From: Flammula alnicola
Lineage: Eukaryota > Basidiomycota > Agaricomycetes > Agaricales > Strophariaceae
Assembly (NCBI GenBank): GCA_015499995.1
Contig: JADNRV010000008.1
Span: 248,001-312,000 of the forward strand
Direction: 5' to 3'
DNA: 64,000 nucleotides
Part shown: positions 22,714-34,600 of the stretch, one piece after another
Layout of the letters: each line of letters opens with the position of its first letter
How positions within the stretch are numbered: position 1 is the first letter of the stretch
Program-made: the position numbers and the translations under genes
The notes under the pieces: generated by a model
The model's database searches: none
Told to the model about the DNA's origin: nothing
Seen by the model: only the letters and a program-made list of their open reading frames with translations

Positions 22714-23316
22714 ATGGCTCAGTCAAAACGCCAAAAATCCACCGGCAATAGCGGAAAAAAACCAGGTTCAGCAAAGCAAGCCCTGAAGAAAAAATACCTT
22801 TCCTCCAATAAATCACGAAATGATGATTTGCGCGAAAAGTTAGATCGCGACGCAGCATCCCTCCTCACCGTAAGTGTACAAGTCGCCTTCATTCAGATAG
22901 TCCAATGTATCTGACTCGGGCTATTTTTTAGATTCATGCCATTACGGAGCCTCAACTTCTACCCAAATTACCCACATCGCCAGACGTCGATATATCCCAT
23001 TCGTTGACAGACGTTACCTCGATCCTCCGCAACTTGTGATGTTGCCACCATGTTCTTTTTATCGGTATAAGCGGCATCCTACTACCTCAAGAGTGGACTT
23101 GCCATGGCAAGGAACGGGACAGAGCTTTAGGACGTGGAGCACCTCCGTGAGTTTTGGCAAATTTGTTCTAAGTATTTAACAATATTTTAACCACCGTTTG
23201 GCTATTAGATACAGAGGCCTTCGAGGCAGGCTTTAGATGCAATTCACGCCAAGTTGACGTTGGACGAGCTTTCCCAACCTCCAAAGCCGCGCAGGTCCGG
23301 TATATCGGAAAGCTAG
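22714..23316 (+). CDS. Small basic protein of unknown function
   Basis: Exons 22714-22869, 22932-23035, 23092-23146 and 23209-23316 join in frame to 140 residues. The N-terminus is strongly basic (KRQKSTGNSGKKPGSAKQAL, then KKKYLSSNKSRND), suggesting a nuclear or nucleic-acid-associated protein. It is followed by a probable helix (DDLREKLDRDAASLLTIHAI), a Leu/Pro segment (PQLLPKLPTSPDVDISHSL) and a terminal helix (ALDAIHAKLTLDELSQPPK). The second intron (23036-23091) matters: without it the frame stops at 23037-23039. I do not recognise a family; ribosome-biogenesis or kinetochore small proteins are possible but unsupported. Confidence 0.6.
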
Positions 23317-23579
23317 GACGCCGCATACGTAGGTCATAATAGAGCATCATATTTCTGGTATTTACTACATAAAAAAATCGTAAAAGGAGGGTTCCAACTC
23401 GATGCAAAATACAACAATGTAGAACATATCCACAACTAGCTAACGAAGACGAGAACGATGGTGAAAAAACGTAATCTACAGCCTACTTCTACTAACCCAA
23501 ATCAGTCCAGAGGGTAAAAAGGTAAGAGAAATGCCTTGCAAGCGAAGGGGTAATCGGAACAAAGGAAACATCAAATTCT

Positions 23580-26500
23580 TCAGCTCATATCCTCCCAAGC
23601 TGGCCTGGGTGATCCGATCGAGAGTTTGCCAAGTTGTTTCCTCTGCTTCAAATTCTTGACTTCAGTGTTGATGAGATCCCGCAGACGCTCAAGATCCACA
23701 CTACGTTCAGCACGCGAGCCCATGAGAACGTTACGCCAGATACCCGCAGCAGCAACTGAGTTATCGATAGGAAGCTGGAGGGGGCGATGGAGCCTGACCA
23801 TCTTTTGCACGAGATGGTCTGGGCTGGGGTACATCGCATTTGGCCAGGCAACGCGAATGGCGAACCACCATCCAAGAGGCTAAAATTTGGGAGTCAGTTA
23901 CCGAGCAAATTTCATGGACGATAAAGCAAACTCACTCGGCCATCAGGCAGTGTTCGCTCAGAATATGAGTCGTAGGTTGTGAGAGCGCCATCGGGAAGAG
24001 AAAACCTGAAAGCAGAACATGTTAGATACTTGAAGAATGAAATGTAGGATGAACATACCTATGAACCACCCAATGATTAGGGTCTGATCGATGCTTCGCG
24101 AGCACCACTATCAGCCTTGGCATGCCCTCCAATCCAAACGGAGTCCACAAATCCCTCAACATCCCGCAAGCATCTCCATGTCTCCCATTGAACACTGCGT
24201 TGCTAATCGCGTCAGCCATGTTTGGGGGCACGAAGAGTCTATCCACCACGCCTTGCGGACTATCCGTCAACCTCGCGCGGACGTATCGCTTGTATGCTTG
24301 CGTGGACCAGATACTCAAGGCTACCTCGTCGACCTGCTGTCCTCGCGTCGTGCTGTTCAGCGCATGTTCCAACTCGCTCATCGGCCAAATGATGGCCCAG
24401 TTAAGCAGCCTGGCATGGATCCTCTGCCAAGGAGCCAGAGCCTGTGCCTCGGTGCTATACTCGACAGCATTCCATGGTCCTTGTGGATGAACGGCCATCT
24501 CCCGATTGGCGTCTTCTGGAAGATCGGGCAGGGGCGGAGAAGTCGACCGATGGCCTTCTTGGTATACGTCGCCATTAGTATCTGGAATAGTAGGCAAGCC
24601 AGATGGAGGCATGTTTCCTTCGTCATCGTAAATGTCATCACGGTCATCATGCTGAGCTACCTCCCACGACTTATGTGATAAGCCTGACTGGCTTCCTTGC
24701 GGTTTCTGCCTGAGCTTGTACAACTCCTCCTCTAGGTATTGCTGGCCAGGGGAATCATCTCGTCCGTTGTCTGACAATTCGTAGACGCTGCGAGGCTGCG
24801 AACGGGTTTCTCCATCCGTATAAGGATGACGCGGTGTTTGTGTCTCCGTTCTCTCGTCTTCAAACTCACGCATGTTGCCATCGTCATCGAGCAACATCGT
24901 CTCAGGCGCCTGGTACATTGAATCGGCCATGGTGCCAGTGGGCTGTGTCTGGATATTGACCGTTTGGGTCATAGGAGTGCGAGTAGATTCGTCTGGTTCA
25001 TAGGCGAATCGCGAGCCTCCAGCATTGAAAGACCTGTCCTGGCTCTTCAGGCCTTCAATCTTAGGTCCAAGACTCTCAATGCGTTGTTGCATGAGCACGA
25101 GTTCGCGTTTGAGATCCGCCGCCCATTGAGGTGGTTCCTGACATAAATGTTAGTAAAGAAAAGAAAAAGAAGGGAATTCATTACCTCATTTGAATAATCA
25201 GGTCGAAGGTGCACGCTAGGGTCATGATCGTGGTACGACTTTCTGTATTGTTTAATTGACTAGAAGATTGCGATAAATTTCAAACCATGAAAGGAAAGTA
25301 AAAAGCAAGGCACACCTCATGATCGTACTTCATCCCGAGTTTCTTAATCCTTTGCCTGACTGCCTTCCTTAGAGCCTTCTTCACGACTTCATGCTGAGAG
25401 GGATCGGTCTCTTGCTGAAGGAGAACACACAACTCCATATCGTGGAAGTGGCTGGTCGTTTCTGGCGCCAGAGAAGCCGCATAATACGAAGTGCGAGGAG
25501 TACGAGAGGAAGCCAAGGCATCATTGACGATCCTCGTCTCTTCAGGGTCCAAGCCTTCCGGAGAATGGGGCCGACTTGGTGTTGGTGTAGCATCTCGTTC
25601 TCTCTCCGCCCTACTGATGCGAGATGCCCTCGATCCTGCAATAGAAGGTGGCTTTGCTCCAGATAGTTGCGACGAAGGCCTTCCGCCTTCCATTTGCGAC
25701 ATGGACCTACTCTGCGGAGAGGCTAATTTGGAAGGGGATTTGGAAACGACCGACGGCTCTTTCTCGGGCTCTTGAGGGATCACGAGAGCGCGACCTCGAA
25801 CTGCAGCATTGAGAAGATCTTCTTGGGTCGGTGCATGCCGATAAGGTGAAAATGGCCGACTTTGGTGACCAGCACCTCCCGACATGACAGATCCAGGAGG
25901 AGGGGATCGACCTGCTAAAAACGTTTGTCAAATTAATTATGTGGGAGTTTAGATCACGTTTGACATACTGCCATTACCATTCAGCTGCTTTGCTGCGAAT
26001 AGCTGCACTCTTTGCGAGGGGGAATCGGAAGGTGAGATAGAAGGCGCTTTCGAACGTGCACGTGATTTAGATGTAGGAGAGCTAGGTCCTTCGAAGTGTG
26101 TATCGTTGTCGCCCATTCTGCTTTCTGGTAAGGGGGGATATACAGTGCCCTTCTCAGTGGCTCGAGTGACCTTGGATCGTCCAGAAAATGGCGACCAGGG
26201 ACGCTGGTCCGCAGCTGCTCTGCTCTGGGCGCGGGATTGAGGTTTGGGAGACTGCACAGTCGAAAGGAGTCACTATAAAAGTTAATCAATGACGAAGTTC
26301 TCACGCACGGTTGTTGGATCGCGTTCAGAAGCTTTGGACGGCGAAGCACGAGTTGGAGCCTCGATGTCGATATTTACGGAAGTCTGTCGGGGAGTTCCGC
26401 CGGTATCCGAAGCAGGAACATTTAGAGGTTGGCCTGACGTCAACCCAGCAGGATAGGCAGAGAGCCCTCCCTCGGTCAATCCGGTGGGATTTCCTTTGAC

Positions 26501-27280
26501 ACCGTTATTCCAAGCTTCTCCGTTTCCTCCGTCATTGATGATGTTAGTCCAAATAGGCTATGTGAAGGCATGATTAGGCCAAAGAAGACGAAGACCGACT
26601 ACAAAAAGACGCACATTCCACGAAGTACGGCCATATGGATTGTTGGACGCTGGAGGATGATCATCCGTGGGCAAAGGTCCAAAATTGCCGAAAGAAGGGC
26701 CCGAATCGTAAGACTCGTACTTTGGACCGGGAGGATCATTAGGACCAGGTTCGTGCTGTAACGGTTGTTAACAGTGCGACAAAGCCACACGACCACTCTG
26801 CTCTCACCATCATGTCCCCTAATTCGGACCTCATTCCCTCCTGAACATTAGAATCGCCATCTTCTCCGTTTACTTCTTCGATATGACCATTTGCTTTCAT
26901 ACCATTCATATGCACCCCAGGATCGAGAAGGGTATGGCTAGCATTGCTCCTGGGAGCAGGGGAGTAAATTTGCGGCGTTCGTGAGCCATTGCGGATAGAC
27001 TCGGGTCTTCTTGTGTACTCGTCTGGATCCGCGATTGAGCGAGGTGGTGTGTTGTCAGGTTCTTCGCCTTCTTTGTTCATGCCTTGCAAGAAGTGTAGAA
27101 CTAAGGAATGAATTAGCTGAGTCCGGACGACGCGAGCCAAAGGAGGCTGTACCTTTTTCGTTTGCAGCTGTAGTCCTTGAATTGAGTTTCTAGAGGGTCA
27201 ACAGGTATTGTTGAGGACATACCTGGCGTCGAGGAACGTAGCTGTATATGCGCAAATATTCCTTGTTCTTGTGTCGACAT
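23580..27280 (-). CDS. Large disordered protein with a C48/Ulp1-like C-terminal domain that appears catalytically dead
   Basis: About 1000 residues from MSTQEQGIFAHIQLRSSTP to the stop at 23580, through roughly ten short introns. The first ~450 residues are Ser/Pro/Arg-rich and disordered (for example SPKPQSRAQSRAAADQRP). Next come a helical segment (HEVVKKALRKAVRQRIKKLG), a predicted coiled coil (LKRELVLMQQRIESLGPKIE) and an acidic region. The last ~270 residues are well ordered: LLNWAIIWPMSELEHALNS, VDRLFVPPNMADAISNAVF, LIVVLAKHRSDPNHWVVHRF and TTYDSYSERTLPDGR (across two introns), then LPIDNSVAAAGIWRN in the last exon (23879-23580). HWVV...YDSY resembles the His and Asp motifs of Ulp1-type proteases; where DCG with the catalytic Cys is expected the protein reads VAAAG. 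The C48 relation is my inference. The gene itself is well supported. Confidence 0.75.
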
Positions 27281-28088
27281 GAATATTATCTATCGGTGGA
27301 GCAGAGTGTAGTGTGTCGCTTATGTTGGTTTCGTTGTTGGGTGAAAAATGCAATGTAAAGTATAGGAAAACGAAATAGAACTGTGGGGTCCGTGGGTATG
27401 AAGTTCAAGAGAGAGAGCTATGAGATTTAATAGGAAGATATCGCAGAGGTTAGGAAATATCAGGGGAAGGTGGAGAGTTGAACAGTGATCACAATAATTC
27501 GAACTGCGTACAAATAAAGACAAACAACAGGGTCCATTATGTTTCGCCGTTTTGCTTCCGCCGCGTGATGCCATACTCATGAGCTTGGAACAATAAATGG
27601 CTGTGGGTCCTAGATAATAATAGGCGCCCCTAAATTGTTGTTCTGAGGCGCGAGACTGGAGTATCACGACGTAAACTAAAGGATACTTCACGCCGAACCG
27701 GCAAACTTCAGGCAAACTTCCATCTCATTCTAATCTAAGTTCTCTAGATTCATTCGATGTTTGCTTAATCTTATCGTCTAAGATGATGGCATATGGAGCG
27801 TCGAAGGCTCCCTCATAAACGTAATTTCTCTGAATTTACATGTTGTGTAGCTCAGTAGGTCCACAGGCCTCATAAGGTAACCAGTGATCGAAGTCAGACA
27901 ATTCTATCGATCATAACGATATACGATCGCCTCATTTAGGCCAAGCTCGCGGATCTTTACATGGTCATTTGCAGGGTAATCAACTAAATTTTATAAGTTA
28001 TACCTCCCCCTCTTATAATTTCCAGTCCACAAGCAAGCGAAGGAAATAAAAAAGGACCGCGTTCTTACCAAAACAGCGTTCGAAAAAG
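27281..28088. other. Intergenic stretch with a tRNA-like relic
   Basis: No protein gene is supported; the 131-codon frame at 27320-27715 (minus) looks random. The stretch contains the tRNA-like sequence described separately. Confidence 0.4.
27842..27902 (+). other. Degenerate tRNA-like sequence (possible tRNA pseudogene or SINE head)
   Basis: The A-box TAGCTCAGTAGG is perfect. A CTCATAA heptamer flanked by complementary bases resembles a Met (CAT) anticodon loop, and TGATCGAAGTC resembles a B-box/T-arm. The D-arm 3' strand is missing and the acceptor stem pairs at only five of seven positions, so a functional tRNA is unlikely. Confidence 0.3.
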
Positions 28089-28670
28089 ATGCCAATCAAT
28101 ATCGATGTTGCCCGAGAACACATCGCTTCCTTTGGGGAACAATGGCGGTGCGAGATTGCAGTAAAGAAACGTCGCAGTGCACGTTTCTGTGCGCCTTTCA
28201 GAGCGTTTGAGGTCGAGGAAACCGTTGGTGAGGAACCCGTGGCTGAAGGCGTTACAGCTATCATGGCACGATTTAGTATCGAAAGTCGAGGATGCCACAG
28301 GAGACTTGTCCTATGTGAAGGGTGTCATTTAGGTGATGGCAGTTGCATGCAACAAAGCAATTCCTACATCAGTTTCAAGTTGGCATTGAACTTATACTTG
28401 ATTATCATCCGGGACAAAGAAAGCTGTTTTACAGTTGCTGGATACACCTATGAGAAGATATTCACGATCAATCCAATGAGTACGCATGAAGAAAACCAAC
28501 GAATTCGTGATACGAAACGCAGAGCCAATTATCATCCCAACATTTGCAGACAGGAAATCGTTCACTGGGCTGGCACGAGAATGACGTTGGTGATGAGCAA
28601 GACAGAAGCACGAGATATGAAAGAACCCCCGAGACTCGGGAGTCGAATAACCGATGTGAAGTACATATAG
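28089..28670 (+). CDS. Doubtful 193-codon open frame
   Basis: A continuous frame begins MPINIDVAREHIASFGEQWR and ends at 28670. It has no recognisable domain, no signal peptide and no splice context. Composition is mixed, with several Cys (RLVLCEGCHLGDGSC). The opposite strand also has an open frame over the first half. It may be chance or a lineage-specific gene. Confidence 0.2.
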   Translation: MPINIDVAREHIASFGEQWRCEIAVKKRRSARFCAPFRAFEVEETVGEEPVAEGVTAIMARFSIESRGCHRRLVLCEGCHLGDGSCMQQSNSYISFKLALNLYLIIIRDKESCFTVAGYTYEKIFTINPMSTHEENQRIRDTKRRANYHPNICRQEIVHWAGTRMTLVMSKTEARDMKEPPRLGSRITDVKYI

Positions 28671-29256
28671 GCCTGCAACTGAGCTTACATCGGAAACAGA
28701 CTTAATCATAGGCTGTTGAATTTAACGGTGCCCGAAGAATGCAAGTAGGCAATGGCAACGATGCCTGGTACATTGCACGGGTCTTCGCAGATGTATTTCC
28801 TCGATGTAACCCTCACAAATCCATAACCAACATACTGTACCATGTCCAGCACGAAAAAAATGCAAACAGGGCAACTAGACAAAAACGCGGACAGGAGTAA
28901 CTAGAGTATTGAAGTAGTACACTCGTCGAGTACGCGACATGATATGTATCCATCCATAGTATGTCTGACGTATGTATGTGAATAGGTATTTAAATAACCA
29001 AAAAAATAACCCAATCCGAGGGCCAGATAACACAACAAGTCCAGGTTGCACGTAAAACGCAGCTGCTTTTCCGTTTTGGCAAATGATACTAGTAAGTAGA
29101 CCGTTAACAGAAGTACAATGATCGGTCGTCCTCGTCATCCATCTAAATACTCCTCCTCCCCCATTGCATCCGAAGTCAGTCCTGGTCGAAGTCGTTGATA
29201 AGATATGCATCGTAAGCCGGCGAGCACGAGTGCATATTATCGTCTCAGAGATGACT
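28671..29256. other. Intergenic, nothing recognisable
   Basis: AT-rich sequence downstream of the aspartic protease stop. No gene is supported. Confidence 0.4.
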
Positions 29257-31631
29257 TTACAGATAGAATACGACAAGCGCCGTCAGCGCCGAACCGAGCA
29301 CCATCGCTGACGATGTCTTTGTCGACAAAGCACCGCCTAGATTTAAAAAAAAGGAGGATTGATCAGCGCCCAATCGCATCAAACGCCCAACCAAAAAACA
29401 GCAACAACAAACGAAGAAAAGAAAAACATACTAGCAGGGGTCGAGCCATTCCCACTTCCCGAAGTCGTTCCCGGAGTCGATCCCGACCCACTTGGCGTTC
29501 CTGCAAGTCCAGACGTAGTAGGGGTCGACAAAGTCGTGAGTATAGAAGCACTAGCACCAGTGCTCGATGGCAGAGCAGACGGTCCCGCACCTGATCCTCC
29601 CGCTGCGCTGGAGAGCTGTGCGAATCCGACCGAGGGCGGCGTTGCGCGGAAAACTGAGTACACGTTTTTCTGTTGGTCGAAGAACCCAGTACGGGTGAAA
29701 GAAAAAAAGAGAGAAAGAGGAGGTATGAGTATCATCTAGAAGCCTCCTATAAATCGGGAGAAATGCGTACCAGGAAAGTATCACCGACGACCCAACTCGG
29801 GTTCCCCGAACCGCCCTCGATATTCGTGCCCATGCTCAAATCAAAGATCGCACCGATACACTTGGTGTTGTCACTAGTCTCCGGACCGATATTCATATCC
29901 GCGGCGCTGATGGGCCACGCCTTGCCGCCAAAGGAGAGCGTGACGGCGACTTGCGAGGAGCATGCTATAACACACGAATAACGAGCATGTCAGTACGGCC
30001 AAAGGAAAAGAAGAGGTGGGACGTACGGAAATTGAAGAATCCAGCGCTGCTCGGTGATGGACCGCTGTTAGGGACGGCGGCCCAGATGTTTGCGACGTCG
30101 GTTGTGGGCCACCAATGAGGGTTGTACCGGTGTCGATAGCGACAGCGCAGTATTGCCGGTGGAGATTGTCACGGATTTCCATTGATGGTTATACCTGGAA
30201 ACCCAAGGCAAAATATTTAGTATATATTCGAAGGACCAGACCCACATTTAACCTCGAGCGAGTTTAGGAGGAGAATAAAATAGGTAAAGAAACCTAGAGG
30301 GAAAAACTGAGGCAGAACACAAAAACTCACTAGACATAGTCAAGAGCCAGAACGAGGGGGTAGTAACTGGCATGTTGATGAACTCGACATCGCCGGTGAA
30401 GAGCGACGAATTCGTTCCTCCGAGGGTAAACACCCCTCCGGGCACGTCTTGTACCTGTGCGTTATTGGTCCGCTCCAGCCAGAAGCCCATCTCGGGGGTC
30501 GTGAGCTGGTTGCCGTTAACCAGTGCTTGCCAGAACGGCGTCGCACGTGTGCTAGCAATTGCGCTGAACGCCAAGCCCATGATACCCGACACAGCACCGT
30601 CAAGGAGACCACTCGTTAGGTCGTCCACGTCCACTGTAAAAAATTCAATGTTAGTTACTACCTCAAGTGTCTACATCACTGCGGGCAAGTATTACGCACG
30701 GAAATTCTGATTGGGAATAGTGAAGCCGCCCATCGACACTGTGTCTGAGGAGAGCAATCCAGTGACTTGGCCGGACCCATAGGTGATCTGTATCCGTGAG
30801 CCAATCGTTGTGCCGGTTGTGCCAACGGTGCTTGAACCACCCTGGAACGTCGACGACTGCGTGGTCTGGAACAAAGGGGTCGTAGAGCTGCATCTTTTAC
30901 ATGTGGTGCCGGCGAGCCATAGATCCGAAGAGCCAGTGTCGAGGATGACGCCGAAACTTTGCGGTCTGTTCGTTAGAGGCAATGCAAGCAGTCAGTAAGC
31001 GTGTTTTTCTTCGGCTTTTCTTGCCGTGGAACCGTGGGTTTTGGAGGAGATGAAGGGGGGAAATGGGAAAATGCAGGGTTTAAAATGGGAGAAAAGCATC
31101 ACTGCCGCGGTCGATCGTCTATGTCGACCGCCGATGACTAGCAAGGCCTTGATCGCAAGGCATTCCACGAGTCCATACTTGCAAGCAAGTAAAGAGTAGA
31201 GGGATGTGGGAATGGTGGGTAAGGAAAAGGACAGGTGCAGGCTCCGCAGCAATGCACCGTCGACGGAGTGGAATTTAACGAAGCAACTCACGGTGTACCA
31301 ATGGTTATCGTTCCAAAATAACTTGCGTCATTGTCCTGTAATTCGTCAGGAATGAGGAAAGACCATAAAACAATAGAGAAGACTGAAAAAAATACCTGGT
31401 TGGTTACGGGTATACCAGCAGAAGCGCCCGTCTGCCTATACCTGTGCTTCTAGGTAGCAGGGATGTTGCATTGGCAAAGCCATACTTGACTCTAAGACGA
31501 AGGGCTTCTTCGGTGATGTTGAATTTGTGGGTTGAGCCTGTACGACGAGTGAGGGGTACATGAATGGGGTCTGCGGCGAAAGAGAGAGAAGGAAGTAATA
31601 GAAAGGACAGCGCAAGCGCCAGAGGTGCCAT
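29257..31631 (-). CDS. GPI-anchored aspartic protease (A1, yapsin-like), reading frame broken, possible pseudogene
   Basis: A secretory signal (MAPLALALSFLLLPSLSFAA) is followed by a propeptide, SYFGTITIGTP, and the first catalytic motif DTGSSDLWLAG. The fold continues (ITYGSGQVTGLLSSDTVSMG; IMGLAFSAIA) to the second catalytic motif, IDTGTTLIGGP. Then come CSSQVAVTLSFGGKAWPISA and WVVGDTFLKNVYSVF, a Ser/Thr/Gly tail (~60 residues) and a hydrophobic end (SSAMVLGSALTALVVFYL) typical of GPI attachment. This suggests a cell-wall or plasma-membrane protease. The frame shifts once in the propeptide (~31435-31445) and three times around the second active site (~30106, ~30135, ~30171); no GT-AG intron cures these. 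Each fits one missing base in or beside a G/C run, so assembly error and pseudogenisation are both open. One intron (~30965-31295) is unusually long, about 320 bp. Confidence 0.75.
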
Positions 31632-34600
31632 GGTAGCTGGGGAGGGGATGTAGAAGCGGAGAGAAAGGTGAGAAGGAGGATAATATAAGAAGTAAAGGAG
31701 AGGAGTAGTCGTGGCTCTGCCAAGCGTCAGTGGATGTAAGTGAGAGAGATGATGAACCGCCGCAGTTGGACTGTCCATCAACACCGCTCCCATTTCCGGT
31801 CTTTTGTCAGCCTTTGGTCCACTTAAACAAGGCATTCTCAATCACTTTATTATCCGACCTGTTCGCCCACAGCCAGGGGTTCGCTCGTTCCATCCATCCG
31901 CAGCACAATGGCAGTGCCAAAAGTTCACGGGTCCCGCTGTTTATTTATGGAACTTCCTAATTCGGAACACCATCGCAGCCGACAGATTCATACTCCGCCA
32001 ATCTCCGAACGGCGAAAATAGGACGTCGACGTTAACGTCGATGGCGACCACGGAATGTCCTTGGCTGTCCTTGGTGATACCACGCAGACTATTCCTTTCC
32101 CGACGTGAACCCGCCCTTCGACTCCTGTGAAAGAATATCTTCTCTTCTCCCGGATATCTTCTCAAAGAATGTCTTCTACGCGACACAAAAAGTCAGCTCC
32201 CTCGATGCCGCATCGATATGCCAACTGTTGTCCGGGCCCGGCTTTTTCCTCGCAAGTGCATCCTCTCGGGATGCTCGGGCAATAGTTCACCGACAACGAC
32301 AATACTGACACTCGCGCCCTGCCAATCTTTCCTTTCCATGTTCTTTAGAACGCTCTCATCGCTAAACAGTTTTTCCTGATTTTCAAATCTCAACGAACTG
32401 CTCCTCGACTCTCTGGAATTTTAATTCATTCGGTGGTCTTGGTCGAACCAATGCATCTCTGAAAAAGGGTTCGCTGTGCATGATGATCTGAGCAAGAAAT
32501 CTGTCAATCATGTATACTGTCGCTCGTCCATTCATCACGTATCTGCTGGTTGTGCTGAACATCATACTGATCATAGGCAGTTCCTGTTATAGCTCGTCTC
32601 CTCGACAGCCACCAATCGGCGTGCTCAAAAAGAAAAGCGCTCATGCTGTATGGACATACCGCTCTTGAATCTGTGCGTCATCGTTTTCCACTCTTCAACT
32701 GCAAAGTCTAATGGAATCGTCAAGCAGTTGGCATCCTCGGCATACATTTGCCGACAAGGCAGGTAGGTCTGCCGCTCGCCTCCAAAAGCTTTCCAAAAAC
32801 ACTTTCACCACATCACCGCGGTCTGCCGCCTCGGATGATGCCTCCCTTGGGCCGAATCACGAATAGACAATCCGTCGAGCCGAATGAGATATTTATCTCA
32901 TTGTCTATTCTCAAATGCAGCCTAAAATTAAATGCTCGCTGAAATCCGGCAACGAGGTTAAAAGTAGGAAGAAACACGGAAATCGGGAATAGACGTGTAT
33001 GTATACTGATGAATGTCCCAGGATTGCGATATGTAGGCAGACCGCAGGAACAGCGCGTACGCCGTGCGTCCAGTTGTAATTAGCAGCAAGCCGTCTGCCG
33101 GGCTGCGGGTCGAGTAAACCTACTTCGGTAACGGGCTGGTGAGCCCGTTTCGCTGACGAAATGTAGGGCACCTCTCTCTTCAAAGGAGGGGAGTAGGACG
33201 TCATTTGAACGGGCTTCTATACGTCATTTCATACAACAAGCTTAGTGGGTCAGACGCGGTAGGCCTCATACTTACCTCGAGCAGTGACTGCGCATTGCCA
33301 GCCGAGAGGGGCCTAGTAGACCTCCTAGGAATTGAGTAGGTGTTCTTACTGTAACGTGATCACACTGGCGGCGCTGCATTGGACTCGAATGCATCGAGGA
33401 AGCGAGCCAGGTCAAGCCACGCCCCTGTGTGCCCCTCGACACGAGAGTCAGGCACGAGCTAGAGCCTAAGCAACGTTAACAGATCTACAACGTGGGCGAG
33501 CGGATTTCAATATTAGTTGGTCTTCAAAGGCAGAGCCTCATTGGAAAGCTTATACTCCCATACCACCTCGATACACAGTATAAAGTCGCTTCAAGTCGTT
33601 GGAAGGATAGGATAAAATAAATGACCGACATCGTTAACTTTTGGACAGGATCAGAGAGGATCAGTTTCGGAGAGGATTAATCGCACGGATGTGGGATAGA
33701 CACGAGTGCTTCTGGGACACGCGACGTGCAAGGGAAGCTTGTTTGCAGGGTTCGACTTCAGAGTGGGCTTAGTGAGGGCGTCGGGAGGACGGTGCGATTG
33801 CGCAACCGGTATCCTTGGGATTTTCGTATACCCATTTAATGAATTGTGGTTCTTGTGATAGGCACCGGAAGAAGTGCGCGGGACTGAATGGGACTTGGGA
33901 GTGTGGCGCAGTGTATCGGATATGGGCCATTAGTTATACGGCCACTATGATGGCTGGAATGTTAAGTAAAAACTTGTATAATATTCAGGGTCAGCGTCTT
34001 CCTTCATAGCTAGTATAGTAGTAGTAGCTGACGATGGATGCCCCTCGAAGCCACCTGAGATGTCTGTGTGATTAGATCCCTAAACATGACTAGTCTGCAA
34101 ATCAAAGAGGACGAAGTACAGAAACCTAGGAAACCGAGAAATCTTTGGAGATATGAACGACATGAGATTTTTTCGTAGTATGGCATAGACGAGGGCCTCC
34201 CAAGAGCTCCCAAGTTTGAGAGTCCTAGTTCCTAGTTTCCAGCAGTGGGTTTCCCAGTGAAACTGTTTAACCAGAAAAACCCCCGGACTTTGGAATTTTT
34301 GCTGGTCGTAGCGTAGGGATACAATTCAGGAAAGTTGTCAGAGTGGTTGCGGACTAAGTATGTACACGTCGGTACCAGGGTAGTATACATAGTTGCGACT
34401 TTGCGATGAGAGTCATGAGACGCTGCTTCGTGTGAAGCATATTCCGCATTTGACATCCATGCATTACGTAATCATTAATTTGCAATCTTCCTGCTTGAAT
34501 TCCACACTCAGCTGCACTTGAAGTTCCTCTCATGATCAATGCATTTTGTGGACAATCAAGCTAAAGGTCCCCCGGAAAATCTGTGGCGATTTCTTTCGAC

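Noticed and set aside
24091..24678. 195-codon plus-strand frame
   Set aside because: Antisense shadow of the conserved C-terminal part of the Ulp1-like gene.
27320..27715. 131-codon minus-strand frame
   Set aside because: Random-looking composition in the promoter region of the neighbouring gene.
29205..29594. Arg/Ser-rich (SR-like) plus-strand frame
   Set aside because: It is antisense to the Ser/Thr/Gly tail of the aspartic protease; the RS repeats mirror that tail's codons.
33129..33149. Hairpin resembling a bacterial terminator
   Set aside because: No following T-tract, and the sequence is eukaryotic; at most a random palindrome.
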